Part shown: in pieces, positions 17,171 to 25,244 of the stretch
Layout of the letters: the number at the start of each line of letters is the position of its first letter
Numbering within the stretch: position 1 is the first letter of the stretch
NCBI RefSeq assembly: GCF_000424625.1
Contig: NZ_AUKG01000001.1
Coordinates: forward strand, 2,356,001 to 2,420,000
Reading direction: 5' to 3'
DNA: 64,000 bases
DNA from: Conexibacter woesei Iso977N
Lineage (GTDB): Bacteria > Actinomycetota > Thermoleophilia > Solirubrobacterales > Solirubrobacteraceae
Translations under genes and position numbers: made by a program
Notes under the pieces: generated by a model
Told to the model about the DNA's origin: nothing
The model's input: only the letters and a program-made list of their open reading frames with translations
The model's database searches: none

Positions 17171-18395
17171 TCGTCGCGCGCGTCGCGTCCAGGCCCTGGA
17201 ACAGCGTGACGCCGCAGAGGACGCCGAGGGCGACGGAGACGATCGAGCCGATCGGCTTGACGAGGTCGGCGGCGGTCGCCGAGGAGGGGTCGCCGACGAT
17301 GGTCGCCACGCCGATCAGGCCGAGCGCGCCGGGGACCAGGAGCCAGAAGGCGGGGAGGAAGGTGACCTGCGACGGCGGGCCTCCGGGGAGGCGGGCGATG
17401 GCCAGCGCGACCGGGGTCATGGCGAGGGCGCCGACGAAGCCGGACATGTCGGGCCCGATCAGCTCGCTGCCCAGCTGCTGGGCCAGCCACGCGACGACCA
17501 GCACCAGCAACAGCCAGGGCAGTGCGCCGCGCGGGGCGCTGAAGTAGGCGGCGGCCGCGCAGCCGAACACCAGCACGCCGAGCCACGGCGCCCAGCCGCC
17601 GAGCAGGTTGGCGTGGGCGTCGGCGACCGCCGCCGCGCGCGGCAGCCCGGCGATCTCGGCGCCCGCGACGATCCCGAAGGCCAGCAGCAGCAGGCTCACG
17701 GCACCGGAGACGAGGCGGCTGGCGCCGGCCATCATCTGCCCGGAGGCCAGCTCGACGATCCCGGTCGTCAGCATCCCGCCCGGCAGGAACGTGATCAGCG
17801 GGGCGATCAGCGTGCGCAGCCCGGCGTCGTCGGCGATGCCGCGGGAGATCAGCTCGAAGCTCAGCGCCGACACCAGCGTCGCGCACAGCGCGGGCACGAG
17901 GATCGTCAGCGCGTGATGCCCGCGCGAGACCAGCAGCAGCACCCCGACCACCAACCCCAACAACGCCGAGAGCGCGACGTCGACCGGCGTCGGCTGCAGC
18001 ACCAGGCACAGCCCGACGGTCAGCATCGTGTAGGCCAGCACCTGCACGAGCGCGCCGCGCCGCGGCGGCAGCGCCCGGATCCGCCGCACCTCCGCCAGGC
18101 CCGCCTCCGGCCCGACGTCGCCGCGCTCCGCCGCCTCGACGAGCGCGTACAGCTCGGAGATCTGGTCGAGCCGCAGGTCCGAGGCCAGCGACGGGATCGT
18201 GTCGGCCGTCGCCCACGCCCCGGGGCCCGACGACACGATCAGCGCCGTCGGGAACACGAGGATCCGCGCGTCGCCGTCGCCGGCGGCGGCGGCGACGCGC
18301 AGCAGGCGCTCCTGCACCTCGGCGACGCCGGCGCCCGCGAGGATCAGCGCGCCGCCGAGCTCCAGCAGGAACGCCTCGCGCTCAGCGTCGCCCAC
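17157..18395 (-). CDS. Threonine/serine exporter family protein (ThrE type)
   Basis: This 412-residue protein fuses the N-terminal DUF1212-like domain (LELGGALILAGAGVAEVQERL, ALIVSSGPGAW) to two sets of about five membrane helices. The conserved loops LITFLPGGMLTTG and FLPAFWLLVPGALGLIG match the ThrE exporter halves. ThrE proteins export threonine and serine across the cytoplasmic membrane. The GTG at 18395 lies within the end of the upstream DUF7144 gene (14-bp overlap), so the two are coupled. Confidence 0.88.
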   Translation of the reverse strand: MGDAEREAFLLELGGALILAGAGVAEVQERLLRVAAAAGDGDARILVFPTALIVSSGPGAWATADTIPSLASDLRLDQISELYALVEAAERGDVGPEAGLAEVRRIRALPPRRGALVQVLAYTMLTVGLCLVLQPTPVDVALSALLGLVVGVLLLVSRGHHALTILVPALCATLVSALSFELISRGIADDAGLRTLIAPLITFLPGGMLTTGIVELASGQMMAGASRLVSGAVSLLLLAFGIVAGAEIAGLPRAAAVADAHANLLGGWAPWLGVLVFGCAAAAYFSAPRGALPWLLLVLVVAWLAQQLGSELIGPDMSGFVGALAMTPVALAIARLPGGPPSQVTFLPAFWLLVPGALGLIGVATIVGDPSSATAADLVKPIGSIVSVALGVLCGVTLFQGLDATRATITRR

Positions 18396-18810
18396 CGTGC
18401 GCGATCAGCGCGTAGAGCACCAGGATGTCGAGGCCGAACAGCGTGATCGCCAGGAACGGGTAGCCGGGGATCGCCAGCAGCTGCGCGATCCCGTTGAGCG
18501 CCACGCAGCCGATCGCGAACCAGCGCCCGACCTGCCCGCCCGCCCAGATCGAGAACGCGGCGATGAACTGCGCGCCGCCGAGGATCGCGGCGACCCAGCC
18601 CCACGTGTTCAGGTCGCTGATCACGTAGTGGGCGTCCGAGATGTAGAAGTTGGCCGAGTCGATCGCGGCGATCCCGTAGATGATGTTGATGACGCCCAAC
18701 ATCATCAACATGACGCCGGCGAACGTCGTCCAGGCGCGGCCGTCCTCCTCGACGGCGGCCTGCGCGCGGGCACCGGGCCGTTGCGGTTCCGATGAGAAAG
18801 TGGTCGACAT
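18382..18810 (-). CDS. DUF7144 family membrane protein
   Basis: This 142-residue protein has four predicted membrane helices. The pattern WTTFAGVMLMMLGVINIIYG, NTWGWVAAILGGAQF and PGYPFLAITLFGLDILVLYAL matches the actinobacterial DUF7144 family of unknown function. The ATG at 18810 lies 7 nt from a TAGCGT -10 element and has no ribosome-binding site, which indicates a leaderless message. It is the first gene of an operon with the ThrE exporter and diverges from the arginine deiminase operon. Confidence 0.88.
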   Translation of the reverse strand: MSTTFSSEPQRPGARAQAAVEEDGRAWTTFAGVMLMMLGVINIIYGIAAIDSANFYISDAHYVISDLNTWGWVAAILGGAQFIAAFSIWAGGQVGRWFAIGCVALNGIAQLLAIPGYPFLAITLFGLDILVLYALIAHGGRR

Positions 18811-18817
18811 GGTCGCG

Positions 18818-18827
18818 ACGCTACGGT
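18818..18827. promoter_or_regulatory. Bidirectional -10 element between DUF7144 and the arginine deiminase operon
   Basis: The sequence ACGCTACGGT reads TAGCGT on the minus strand (18823-18818, 7 nt before the DUF7144 ATG) and TACGGT on the plus strand (18822-18827). The central TA is shared. The forward start would leave a leader of about 60 nt before the gene at 18898. Confidence 0.45.
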
Positions 18828-18897
18828 CGCCGCGCGGCCGCGCCATCGTCCGAACGGGGTGATGCGCCCGCGCCGCGCCGGCCGGAGACTCGCCGCG

Positions 18898-20463
18898 ATG
18901 GCCGCGGACGACCACGACGACGCCGCCGCGCCCGCGGACCCGCAGCCGCGCGCCCCGAGCCTGCTCGACGCGCTCGCGCCGGTCGTCGTCCTGATCGCGC
19001 TGATCGCGCTGACGATCGGCCTCTTCGGCGTCAGCGCCACCGACGGCCCGCTGCAGGTCGCCCTGCTGCTCAGCGCCGCGTTCGCCGCGCTCGTCGCCTT
19101 CAAGAACGGCTTCACGGTCGCCGCGGTCTCCGAGGCCGCGGTCGGCGGTGTGACGACCGCCGTCAGCGCGATCTTCATCCTGCTGGCCGTCGGCTCGCTG
19201 ATCGGCACGTGGAACATGTGCGGGACGATCCCGACCGTCGTCGACTGGGGCATCCGGCTCCTGAACCCGTCGATCTTCTACCTGGCGACGTGCGCGATCT
19301 GCGCGCTCGTCGGCATGGTCACCGGCAGCTCCTGGACGACCGCGGGCACGCTCGGCGTCGCGTTCGTCGGGATGAGCAAGGTGATGGGGTTGAGCGAGGC
19401 GACCGCCGCGGGCGCCGTCATCTCCGGCGCCTACTTCGGCGACAAGATGACGCTGCTGAGCGAGACCACCATCCTGGTCCCGAAGCTCGTCGGCCGCGGG
19501 CTGACCGTCGGCCAGCACATCAAGAACATGCTGTGGGTCTCCGGCCCCGCGCTGGCGATCAGCCTCGTGCTGTTCCTGATCCTCGGCCTCGGCGCCGACA
19601 CCAGCGCCGCGCAGTCGACCGACGAGGCGCTGAAGGTCCTCAACAGCGCCTTCAACATCTCGGTGCTCAACCTGCTGCCGCTGGCGTTGTTGGTGTGCTT
19701 CACGGTCAAGAAGGCGCCGCCGTTCCTGGCGATCATCGGCTCCTCGCTGTGCGCCGGGATCCTCGCCTGCTTCACGCAGTGGGACAACGTGAAGGCCTTC
19801 GTCGACGAGCCCGGCCTGTCGCCGCTCGGCGTCGGCATCAAGGGCATCTACGCCGCGATGGCGACCGGCTACGTGTCGAAGACCGGCAACGACGCGATCG
19901 ACGCGCTGTTCTCCCGCGGCGGGATGGCGAGCCTGCTGACGACGGTCTGGCTCGTGCTCGCCGCGCTGTCCTACGCGGCGATCCTGGAGCGCGCCGGCTT
20001 CCTGGAGCGGCTGCTGCGCCCGATCGTCGCTCGCGCGCGCTCGCGCGGAACGCTGATCGCCGCGGTCAACGCCAGCGGCATCGGCCTCAACGCGATCGCC
20101 GGCGACCAGTACGTCGCCGACGTCCTGCCCGCGCGCATGTACCGCGACGAGTTCGCCCGCCGCGGGATCGCGCCCGAGGTGCTCTCGCGCGCGGTCGAGG
20201 ACTCCGGGACCGTGACGTCGGTGCTGATCCCGTGGAACACGTGCGGGGCCTACATCTCGGGCGTGCTCGGCGTCTCGACCGCCTCCTATCTGCCGTATTG
20301 CTTCTTCAACCTCGCCAGCCCGATCCTCGACGTCCTCTACGGCTTCGTCGGCTTCAAGGTGCGCGAGGTCCCGCCCGAGGATCCGGCGTCGTGCCCGCCT
20401 CCGGAGAACGGGGTGTCGGCGCCCTTGCCCGTCAACCCCCTGCCGACGACGGTGAAGCCCTGA
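18898..20463 (+). CDS. NhaC-family Na+/H+ antiporter-like transporter
   Basis: This 521-residue polytopic protein has about 11-12 helices. Motifs include MVTGSSWTTAGTLGVAF, GAYFGDKMTLLSETTILVP and ISGVLGVSTASYLPYCFFNL, typical of NhaC antiporters and their amino-acid-exchanging relatives. The ATG at 18898 follows GGAG in the leader. Its stop overlaps the next gene by one base (TGATG), and it opens an operon with arcA-arcB-arcC. In that setting it may move arginine/ornithine or balance protons and sodium. I infer this from context; the sequence alone gives only the family. Confidence 0.85.
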   Translation: MAADDHDDAAAPADPQPRAPSLLDALAPVVVLIALIALTIGLFGVSATDGPLQVALLLSAAFAALVAFKNGFTVAAVSEAAVGGVTTAVSAIFILLAVGSLIGTWNMCGTIPTVVDWGIRLLNPSIFYLATCAICALVGMVTGSSWTTAGTLGVAFVGMSKVMGLSEATAAGAVISGAYFGDKMTLLSETTILVPKLVGRGLTVGQHIKNMLWVSGPALAISLVLFLILGLGADTSAAQSTDEALKVLNSAFNISVLNLLPLALLVCFTVKKAPPFLAIIGSSLCAGILACFTQWDNVKAFVDEPGLSPLGVGIKGIYAAMATGYVSKTGNDAIDALFSRGGMASLLTTVWLVLAALSYAAILERAGFLERLLRPIVARARSRGTLIAAVNASGIGLNAIAGDQYVADVLPARMYRDEFARRGIAPEVLSRAVEDSGTVTSVLIPWNTCGAYISGVLGVSTASYLPYCFFNLASPILDVLYGFVGFKVREVPPEDPASCPPPENGVSAPLPVNPLPTTVKP

Positions 20464-21992
20464 TGTCGACGGACGTCCACGAGCCGCCGGTCGCGACGGT
20501 CCCGCCGCCGGAGGAGCGCAAGCCGTTCAGGTTCCCGACCGCGTTCACGGTCCTCGCCGCGGTCCTGCTGCTCGTCTGGGTCGCGACGTTCTTCGTCCCC
20601 GCCGGCGCCTACCAGCTCGACAAGGCCGGCGGCCCGAAGCCGGGCACCTACCACCGGCTTAGGTCCTGCAGCGACGTCGAGCCCGGCGTGCAGTGCGTCA
20701 ACACGTCGTTCACGTTCCGCTTCAAGCAGCTCTGGGACGCGCCGCCGCACGGCCTCTACGGCGTCGAGAACAGCAGGGGCCTGGTCGGCGCCGACGAGTC
20801 CGGGTTCCTGTACGGGTCGGCCCCGATCTTCCTGTTCGTGCTCGCCGTCGGCGCCTTCATCACGGTGACGATGAAGACCGAGGCGATCCAGACCGGCATC
20901 GGCCGCCTGGCGCTGCGCTTCCGCCACAGCGGCTCGGTGCTGATCGCGATCCTGATGCTGGTGTTCGCGCTCGGCGGGACCTCCTACGGCATGTGGGAGG
21001 AGTCGCTCGGGTTCTTCGCCCTGCTCGTGCCGCTGGCGCTCGCGCTCGGCTATGACCGCATGACCGGCGCGGCGATCATCTTCCTCGGCGCCGGGACCGG
21101 CGTCATCTGCTCGACCGTCAACCCGTTCGCGACCGGCGTCGCCTCCGACGCCGCGGGCGTCAGCCTCGGCGACGGCATCGGCCTGCGCATCGCGATGTGG
21201 ATCGTTCTGGTCGCCTGCGCGATCGGCTACGTGATCCTGCACGCGCGGAGGGTGCGCAGGGAGCCGTCGGAGGACGAGGACGTCGCCGAGGTGCCGCGGC
21301 TCGGCGGGCGCCAGAAGGTCGTGCTCGCCATCTTCGCGCTGGCGTTCATCATCATGATCTACGGGTTCATCCCGTGGGACGACCTCTGGCAGGAGGGCTG
21401 GAACACGGACTTCCCGCTGCCGACGTTCGGGAACTTCTACTTCCCCGAGGCCGCCGCGCTGTTCCTGGTGATGTCGGTCGTCGTCGGGATGATCGCCAAG
21501 CTCGGCGAGGAGGAGACGGTCAACACGATCGTCGCCGGCGCGGGCGACTTCCTGTCGGCCGCGCTGATCGTCGTCTTCGCGCGCGGGATCACGGTCGTCA
21601 TGAAGAACTCCTACATGACGGACACGATCCTGCACTCGATGGAGAAGGCGGTGTCCGGCACCTCCTCCAGCGGCTTCGCGGTCCTCGCCTTCATCGTCAA
21701 CCTGCCGATCGCCTTCCTGGTGCCGTCGTCCTCGGGCCACGCGGCGCTGGTGATGCCGATCCTCGCGCCGCTGGCCGGCTTCGCGGGCGTGCCGCGCGAG
21801 CTCGCGGTCACCGCCTACCAGTCGGCGTCCGGGCTCGTGAACCTCGTGACCCCGACGTCGGCCGTGATCATGGGCGGCCTGACGCTGTCCAAGGTCGGCT
21901 ACGACAAGTACCTCAAGTTCGTCTGGCCCTACCTGCTCCTCGTCTTCGTCGTCGTGTGCGCCTTCCTCGGCGTCGCGGCGGCGACGAGCTGA
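20463..21992 (+). CDS. YfcC-family transporter, probable arginine/ornithine exchanger
   Basis: This 509-residue transporter has about 12 helices. It shows YfcC/ArcD-like motifs: FVPAGAYQL after helix 1, ALGGTSYGMWEESLGFFALLVP, GAGTGVICSTVNPFATGVAS and PSSSGHAALVMPILAPLA. YfcC-type proteins sit beside arginine deiminase genes in many bacteria and are thought to exchange basic amino acids. An extracytoplasmic loop carries a Cys pair (SCSDVEPGVQC) that could form a disulfide. It is coupled to the upstream NhaC gene by TGATG and followed by arcA after 18 bp. Confidence 0.88.
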   Translation: MSTDVHEPPVATVPPPEERKPFRFPTAFTVLAAVLLLVWVATFFVPAGAYQLDKAGGPKPGTYHRLRSCSDVEPGVQCVNTSFTFRFKQLWDAPPHGLYGVENSRGLVGADESGFLYGSAPIFLFVLAVGAFITVTMKTEAIQTGIGRLALRFRHSGSVLIAILMLVFALGGTSYGMWEESLGFFALLVPLALALGYDRMTGAAIIFLGAGTGVICSTVNPFATGVASDAAGVSLGDGIGLRIAMWIVLVACAIGYVILHARRVRREPSEDEDVAEVPRLGGRQKVVLAIFALAFIIMIYGFIPWDDLWQEGWNTDFPLPTFGNFYFPEAAALFLVMSVVVGMIAKLGEEETVNTIVAGAGDFLSAALIVVFARGITVVMKNSYMTDTILHSMEKAVSGTSSSGFAVLAFIVNLPIAFLVPSSSGHAALVMPILAPLAGFAGVPRELAVTAYQSASGLVNLVTPTSAVIMGGLTLSKVGYDKYLKFVWPYLLLVFVVVCAFLGVAAATS

Positions 21993-22010
21993 ACCCGGAA
22001 AGGAACCCCG

Positions 22011-23246
22011 ATGACCGCCGACAAGGTCCTCACCACCAACGCCCTCGGCGTCCACTCCGAGGTCGGGACGCTGCACACCGTCATGGTGCACCGCCCGGAC
22101 CTCGCCCACGAGCGGCTCTCGCCGTCCAACTGCCACGAGCTGCTGTTCGACGACGTGATCTGGGTCCGGCGCGCGCGCCAGGAGCACGACGCGTTCGTCG
22201 ACCTGATGCGCGAGCGCGGCGTCGAGGTGCTGCTGTTCCACGACATGTTGACCGAGACGCTCGCCGACCCCGAGGCGCGCGAGTGGGTCCTGTCGCGGCG
22301 GCTGCGCCCGGAGGACGTCACGACGATGTTCGCCGACGAGATCAGCGCGTGGATGACGGCGATGCCCGCCGACGAGCTGGCGACGCGGCTGACCGGCGGC
22401 GTGACCGTGCAGGAGCTGCCGGGCGAGCTGGCGACGACCGTCGGGCGCGCGCTGGCGCCGACCGACTTCGTGATCGCGCCGCTGCCCAACACGTTGTTCA
22501 TGCGTGACACCAGCGCGTGGATCTACGGCGGGGTCTCGATCTCCTCCATGTACTGGCCCGCGCGCCAGAAGGAGACGCTGAACCTCGAGGCCGTCTACCG
22601 CTTCCACCCGCGCTTCAAGGGCACCAGGATCTGGTTCGGCGGCGTCGACCACGACTGGGGCGGCGCGACCGTCGAGGGCGGCGACGTGATGCCGGCCGGC
22701 GAGGGCGTCGTGCTGATCGGCCAGGGCGAGCGCTCCAACGCGCGCGCGGTCTCGATCCTCGCCAAGGAGCTGTTCAGGGAGGGCGCGGCGCGCCTGGTCA
22801 TCGGCGCGCTGATGCCCAAGGACCGCGCGGCGATGCACCTCGACACGGTGTTCACCTTCTGCGATCGCAACGTGGTCACGGTGTTCGAGCCGGTCGTCTC
22901 GCAGATCAAGCCGATCCGCTACTTCCCCGACGGCGACGGCGGCGTGCGCGCCGAGATCAGCGAGCGCTCGTTCCTGGACGAGGTCCGCGACGAGCTCGGC
23001 GTCGAGGCGCTGACGGTCGTGGCGACCGGCGGCGACGAGTTCGAGGCCGAGCGCAACCAGTGGGACGACGGCAACAACGTCGTCGCGCTGGCGCCGGGCG
23101 TGATCGTCGCCTACGAGCGCAACGAGGCCACCAACTTCAAGCTCAGCCGCGCCGGCGTGGAGGTCCACGCGATCGCGGGGCAGGAGCTGGGACGCGGGCG
23201 CGGCGGCGGGCACTGCATGACCTGCCCGGTCGTCCGGGACAACTAA
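22011..23246 (+). CDS. arcA: Arginine deiminase
   Basis: This 411-residue cytosolic enzyme hydrolyses arginine to citrulline and ammonia, the first step of the arginine deiminase pathway. The guanidine-modifying fold is evident from [18 protein letters not shown], the MHLDTVFTF histidine motif and the C-terminal GGGHCMTCP with catalytic Cys402. A strong GGAAAGGAA ribosome-binding site precedes the ATG. Its place between a YfcC transporter and arcB/arcC confirms a catabolic role. Confidence 0.97.
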   Translation: MTADKVLTTNALGVHSEVGTLHTVMVHRPDLAHERLSPSNCHELLFDDVIWVRRARQEHDAFVDLMRERGVEVLLFHDMLTETLADPEAREWVLSRRLRPEDVTTMFADEISAWMTAMPADELATRLTGGVTVQELPGELATTVGRALAPTDFVIAPLPNTLFMRDTSAWIYGGVSISSMYWPARQKETLNLEAVYRFHPRFKGTRIWFGGVDHDWGGATVEGGDVMPAGEGVVLIGQGERSNARAVSILAKELFREGAARLVIGALMPKDRAAMHLDTVFTFCDRNVVTVFEPVVSQIKPIRYFPDGDGGVRAEISERSFLDEVRDELGVEALTVVATGGDEFEAERNQWDDGNNVVALAPGVIVAYERNEATNFKLSRAGVEVHAIAGQELGRGRGGGHCMTCPVVRDN

Positions 23247-23267
23247 GACCAACCCAAGGACCATGAC

Positions 23268-24275
23268 ATGAGCACCGTCGTCGACCTCCACGGCCGCCAC
23301 CTCCTCACCCTCAACGACTACTCGGCCGCCGAGATCACCTACCTGCTCGACCTCGCCGCCGAGCTGAAGGCCGCCAAGCGCGACGGCCGCGAGGAGCAGC
23401 GGCTGGTGGGCAAGGAGATCGCGCTGATCTTCGAGAAGGACTCGACCCGGACGCGCTGCGCGTTCGAGGTCGCCGCCTACGACCAGGGCGCGCACGTCAC
23501 CTACCTCGGTCCCGGCGGCTCGCACATGGGCCACAAGGAGACCGTCAAGGACACCGCGCGCGTGCTCGGGCGGATGTACGACGCGATCGAGTACCGCGGC
23601 TTCGCCGAGACCGCGGCCGACGAGCTGGCGCAGTGGGCGGGCGTCCCGGTCTACAACGGGCTGACCGACGAGTGGCACCCGACGCAGATCCTCGCGGACT
23701 TCCTGACGATGCGCGAGCACGTCGACAAGCCGCTGCAGCAGGTGTCGTTCTGCTACCTCGGCGACGCGCGCTTCAACATGGCCGACTCGTACCTGACCGG
23801 CGGCGCCAAGCTCGGCATGGACGTCCGGATCGCCTCGCCCAGGAGCCTCTGGCCGGCGCCGGAGATCCTCGACCTCGCGCGCACGTTCGCGGCCGAGAGC
23901 GGCGGGCACGTGCTGGTGACCGAGGACGTCGCCGAGGCCGTCAAGGGCTGCGACGTCCTGCTCACCGACGTGTGGGTGTCGATGGGGGAGCCCAGGGAGG
24001 TCTGGGCCGAGCGCATCGCGTTGTTGAAGAACTACCAGGTCAACAGCAAGGTGATGGCCCTGACCGGCAACCCCGACGTCAAGTTCATGCACTGCCTCCC
24101 GGCCTTCCACAACACCGAGACCGCGGTCGGCAGGCAGATCTTCGACGACCACGGCATGGAGGCGCTGGAGGTCACCGACGACGTCTTCGAGTCCCCGGCG
24201 TCGGTCGTCTTCGACGAGGCCGAGAACCGCATGCACACGATCAAGGCGGTCATGGTCGCCACGCTGGGGGCCTGA
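23268..24275 (+). CDS. arcB: Ornithine carbamoyltransferase (catabolic)
   Basis: This 335-residue enzyme phosphorolyses citrulline to ornithine and carbamoyl phosphate in the deiminase pathway. The carbamoyl-phosphate motif STRTR (residues 59-63), HPTQILADF, and the ornithine-side HCLP (275-278) are present, and the length is that of the family. AAGGA lies upstream of the ATG at 23268, 21 bp after arcA. Anabolic ArgF has the same motifs; the assignment as arcB rests on the operon context. Confidence 0.95.
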   Translation: MSTVVDLHGRHLLTLNDYSAAEITYLLDLAAELKAAKRDGREEQRLVGKEIALIFEKDSTRTRCAFEVAAYDQGAHVTYLGPGGSHMGHKETVKDTARVLGRMYDAIEYRGFAETAADELAQWAGVPVYNGLTDEWHPTQILADFLTMREHVDKPLQQVSFCYLGDARFNMADSYLTGGAKLGMDVRIASPRSLWPAPEILDLARTFAAESGGHVLVTEDVAEAVKGCDVLLTDVWVSMGEPREVWAERIALLKNYQVNSKVMALTGNPDVKFMHCLPAFHNTETAVGRQIFDDHGMEALEVTDDVFESPASVVFDEAENRMHTIKAVMVATLGA

Positions 24276-24278
24276 GCG

Positions 24279-25223
24279 ATGCGCGCGGTCGTCGCCCTCG
24301 GCGGGAACGCGCTGCTGCGCCGCGGGCAGCCGCTCACGGCCGACAACCAGCGCGAGAACGCGCGGGCGGCGTGCCGCGCGCTGGCGCCGGTGGCGGCGTC
24401 GACCGAGTTGGTGGTCTCGCACGGCAACGGCCCTCAGGTCGGGCTGCTCGCCCTGCAGGGCGCGGCGTACACGGCGGTCGACACCTACCCGCTGGACGTC
24501 CTCGGCGCCCAGACCGAGGGGATGATCGGCTACATCCTCGAGCAGGAGCTCGGCAACGAGCTGCCCGCCGAGCGCCAGCTGGTCGCGATGCTCACGCAGA
24601 TCGAGGTCGACCCCGACGACCCGGCGTTCAGGCGGCCGACGAAGCCGATCGGGCCGCAGTACTCCGACGGCGAGGCCGCGAGGCTGGCCGAGGAGAAGGG
24701 CTGGGCGTTCGCGCGCGACGGGTCGTCGATGCGCCGCGTCGTGCCCTCGCCGCTGCCGCAGAGGATCTACGGCGTCGAGCCCGTCAAGCTGCTGCTGGAG
24801 GCCGGCTGCGTCGTGATCTGCGCGGGCGGCGGCGGGATCCCGGTGATGCATGTCGATGAAGACGCCGTCCCGGGCAAGCGACTTGTCGGGGTCGAGGCGG
24901 TCATCGACAAGGACCTGGCGAGCGCGCTGCTGGCCGAGGCGCTGGGCGCCGACGTCCTGGCGCTGGTCACCGACGTGGACGCCGTCTACCGCGGCTGGGA
25001 CACGCCGGAGCAGGAGGCGATCGCCACGGCGACGCCGGAGCAGCTGAGCGGCGACGAGTTCGCCGAAGGCTCGATGGGCCCGAAGGTCCGCGCGGCGTGT
25101 GCGTTCGTGGAGCGCACCGGCCGCCGCGCGGCGATCGGGTCGATCGAGGACACCGCGGCGCTCGTGCGCGGGGAGGCGGGCACGCGGATCGCGCTCGCCG
25201 CCACCGCGGCGGGCACACGTTGA
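24279..25223 (+). CDS. arcC: Carbamate kinase
   Basis: This 314-residue amino-acid-kinase-fold enzyme makes ATP from carbamoyl phosphate and ADP, the energy-yielding step of the pathway. Family motifs seen are ALGGNALL at the N-terminus, [16 protein letters not shown], the substrate-binding [21 protein letters not shown] and the C-terminal [13 protein letters not shown]. Only 3 bp separate it from arcB, and 21 bp separate it from the following P-type ATPase, so all are expected on one transcript. Confidence 0.96.
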   Translation: MRAVVALGGNALLRRGQPLTADNQRENARAACRALAPVAASTELVVSHGNGPQVGLLALQGAAYTAVDTYPLDVLGAQTEGMIGYILEQELGNELPAERQLVAMLTQIEVDPDDPAFRRPTKPIGPQYSDGEAARLAEEKGWAFARDGSSMRRVVPSPLPQRIYGVEPVKLLLEAGCVVICAGGGGIPVMHVDEDAVPGKRLVGVEAVIDKDLASALLAEALGADVLALVTDVDAVYRGWDTPEQEAIATATPEQLSGDEFAEGSMGPKVRAACAFVERTGRRAAIGSIEDTAALVRGEAGTRIALAATAAGTR

Positions 25224-25244
25224 CCGAAGGACATCGAGAACGTC

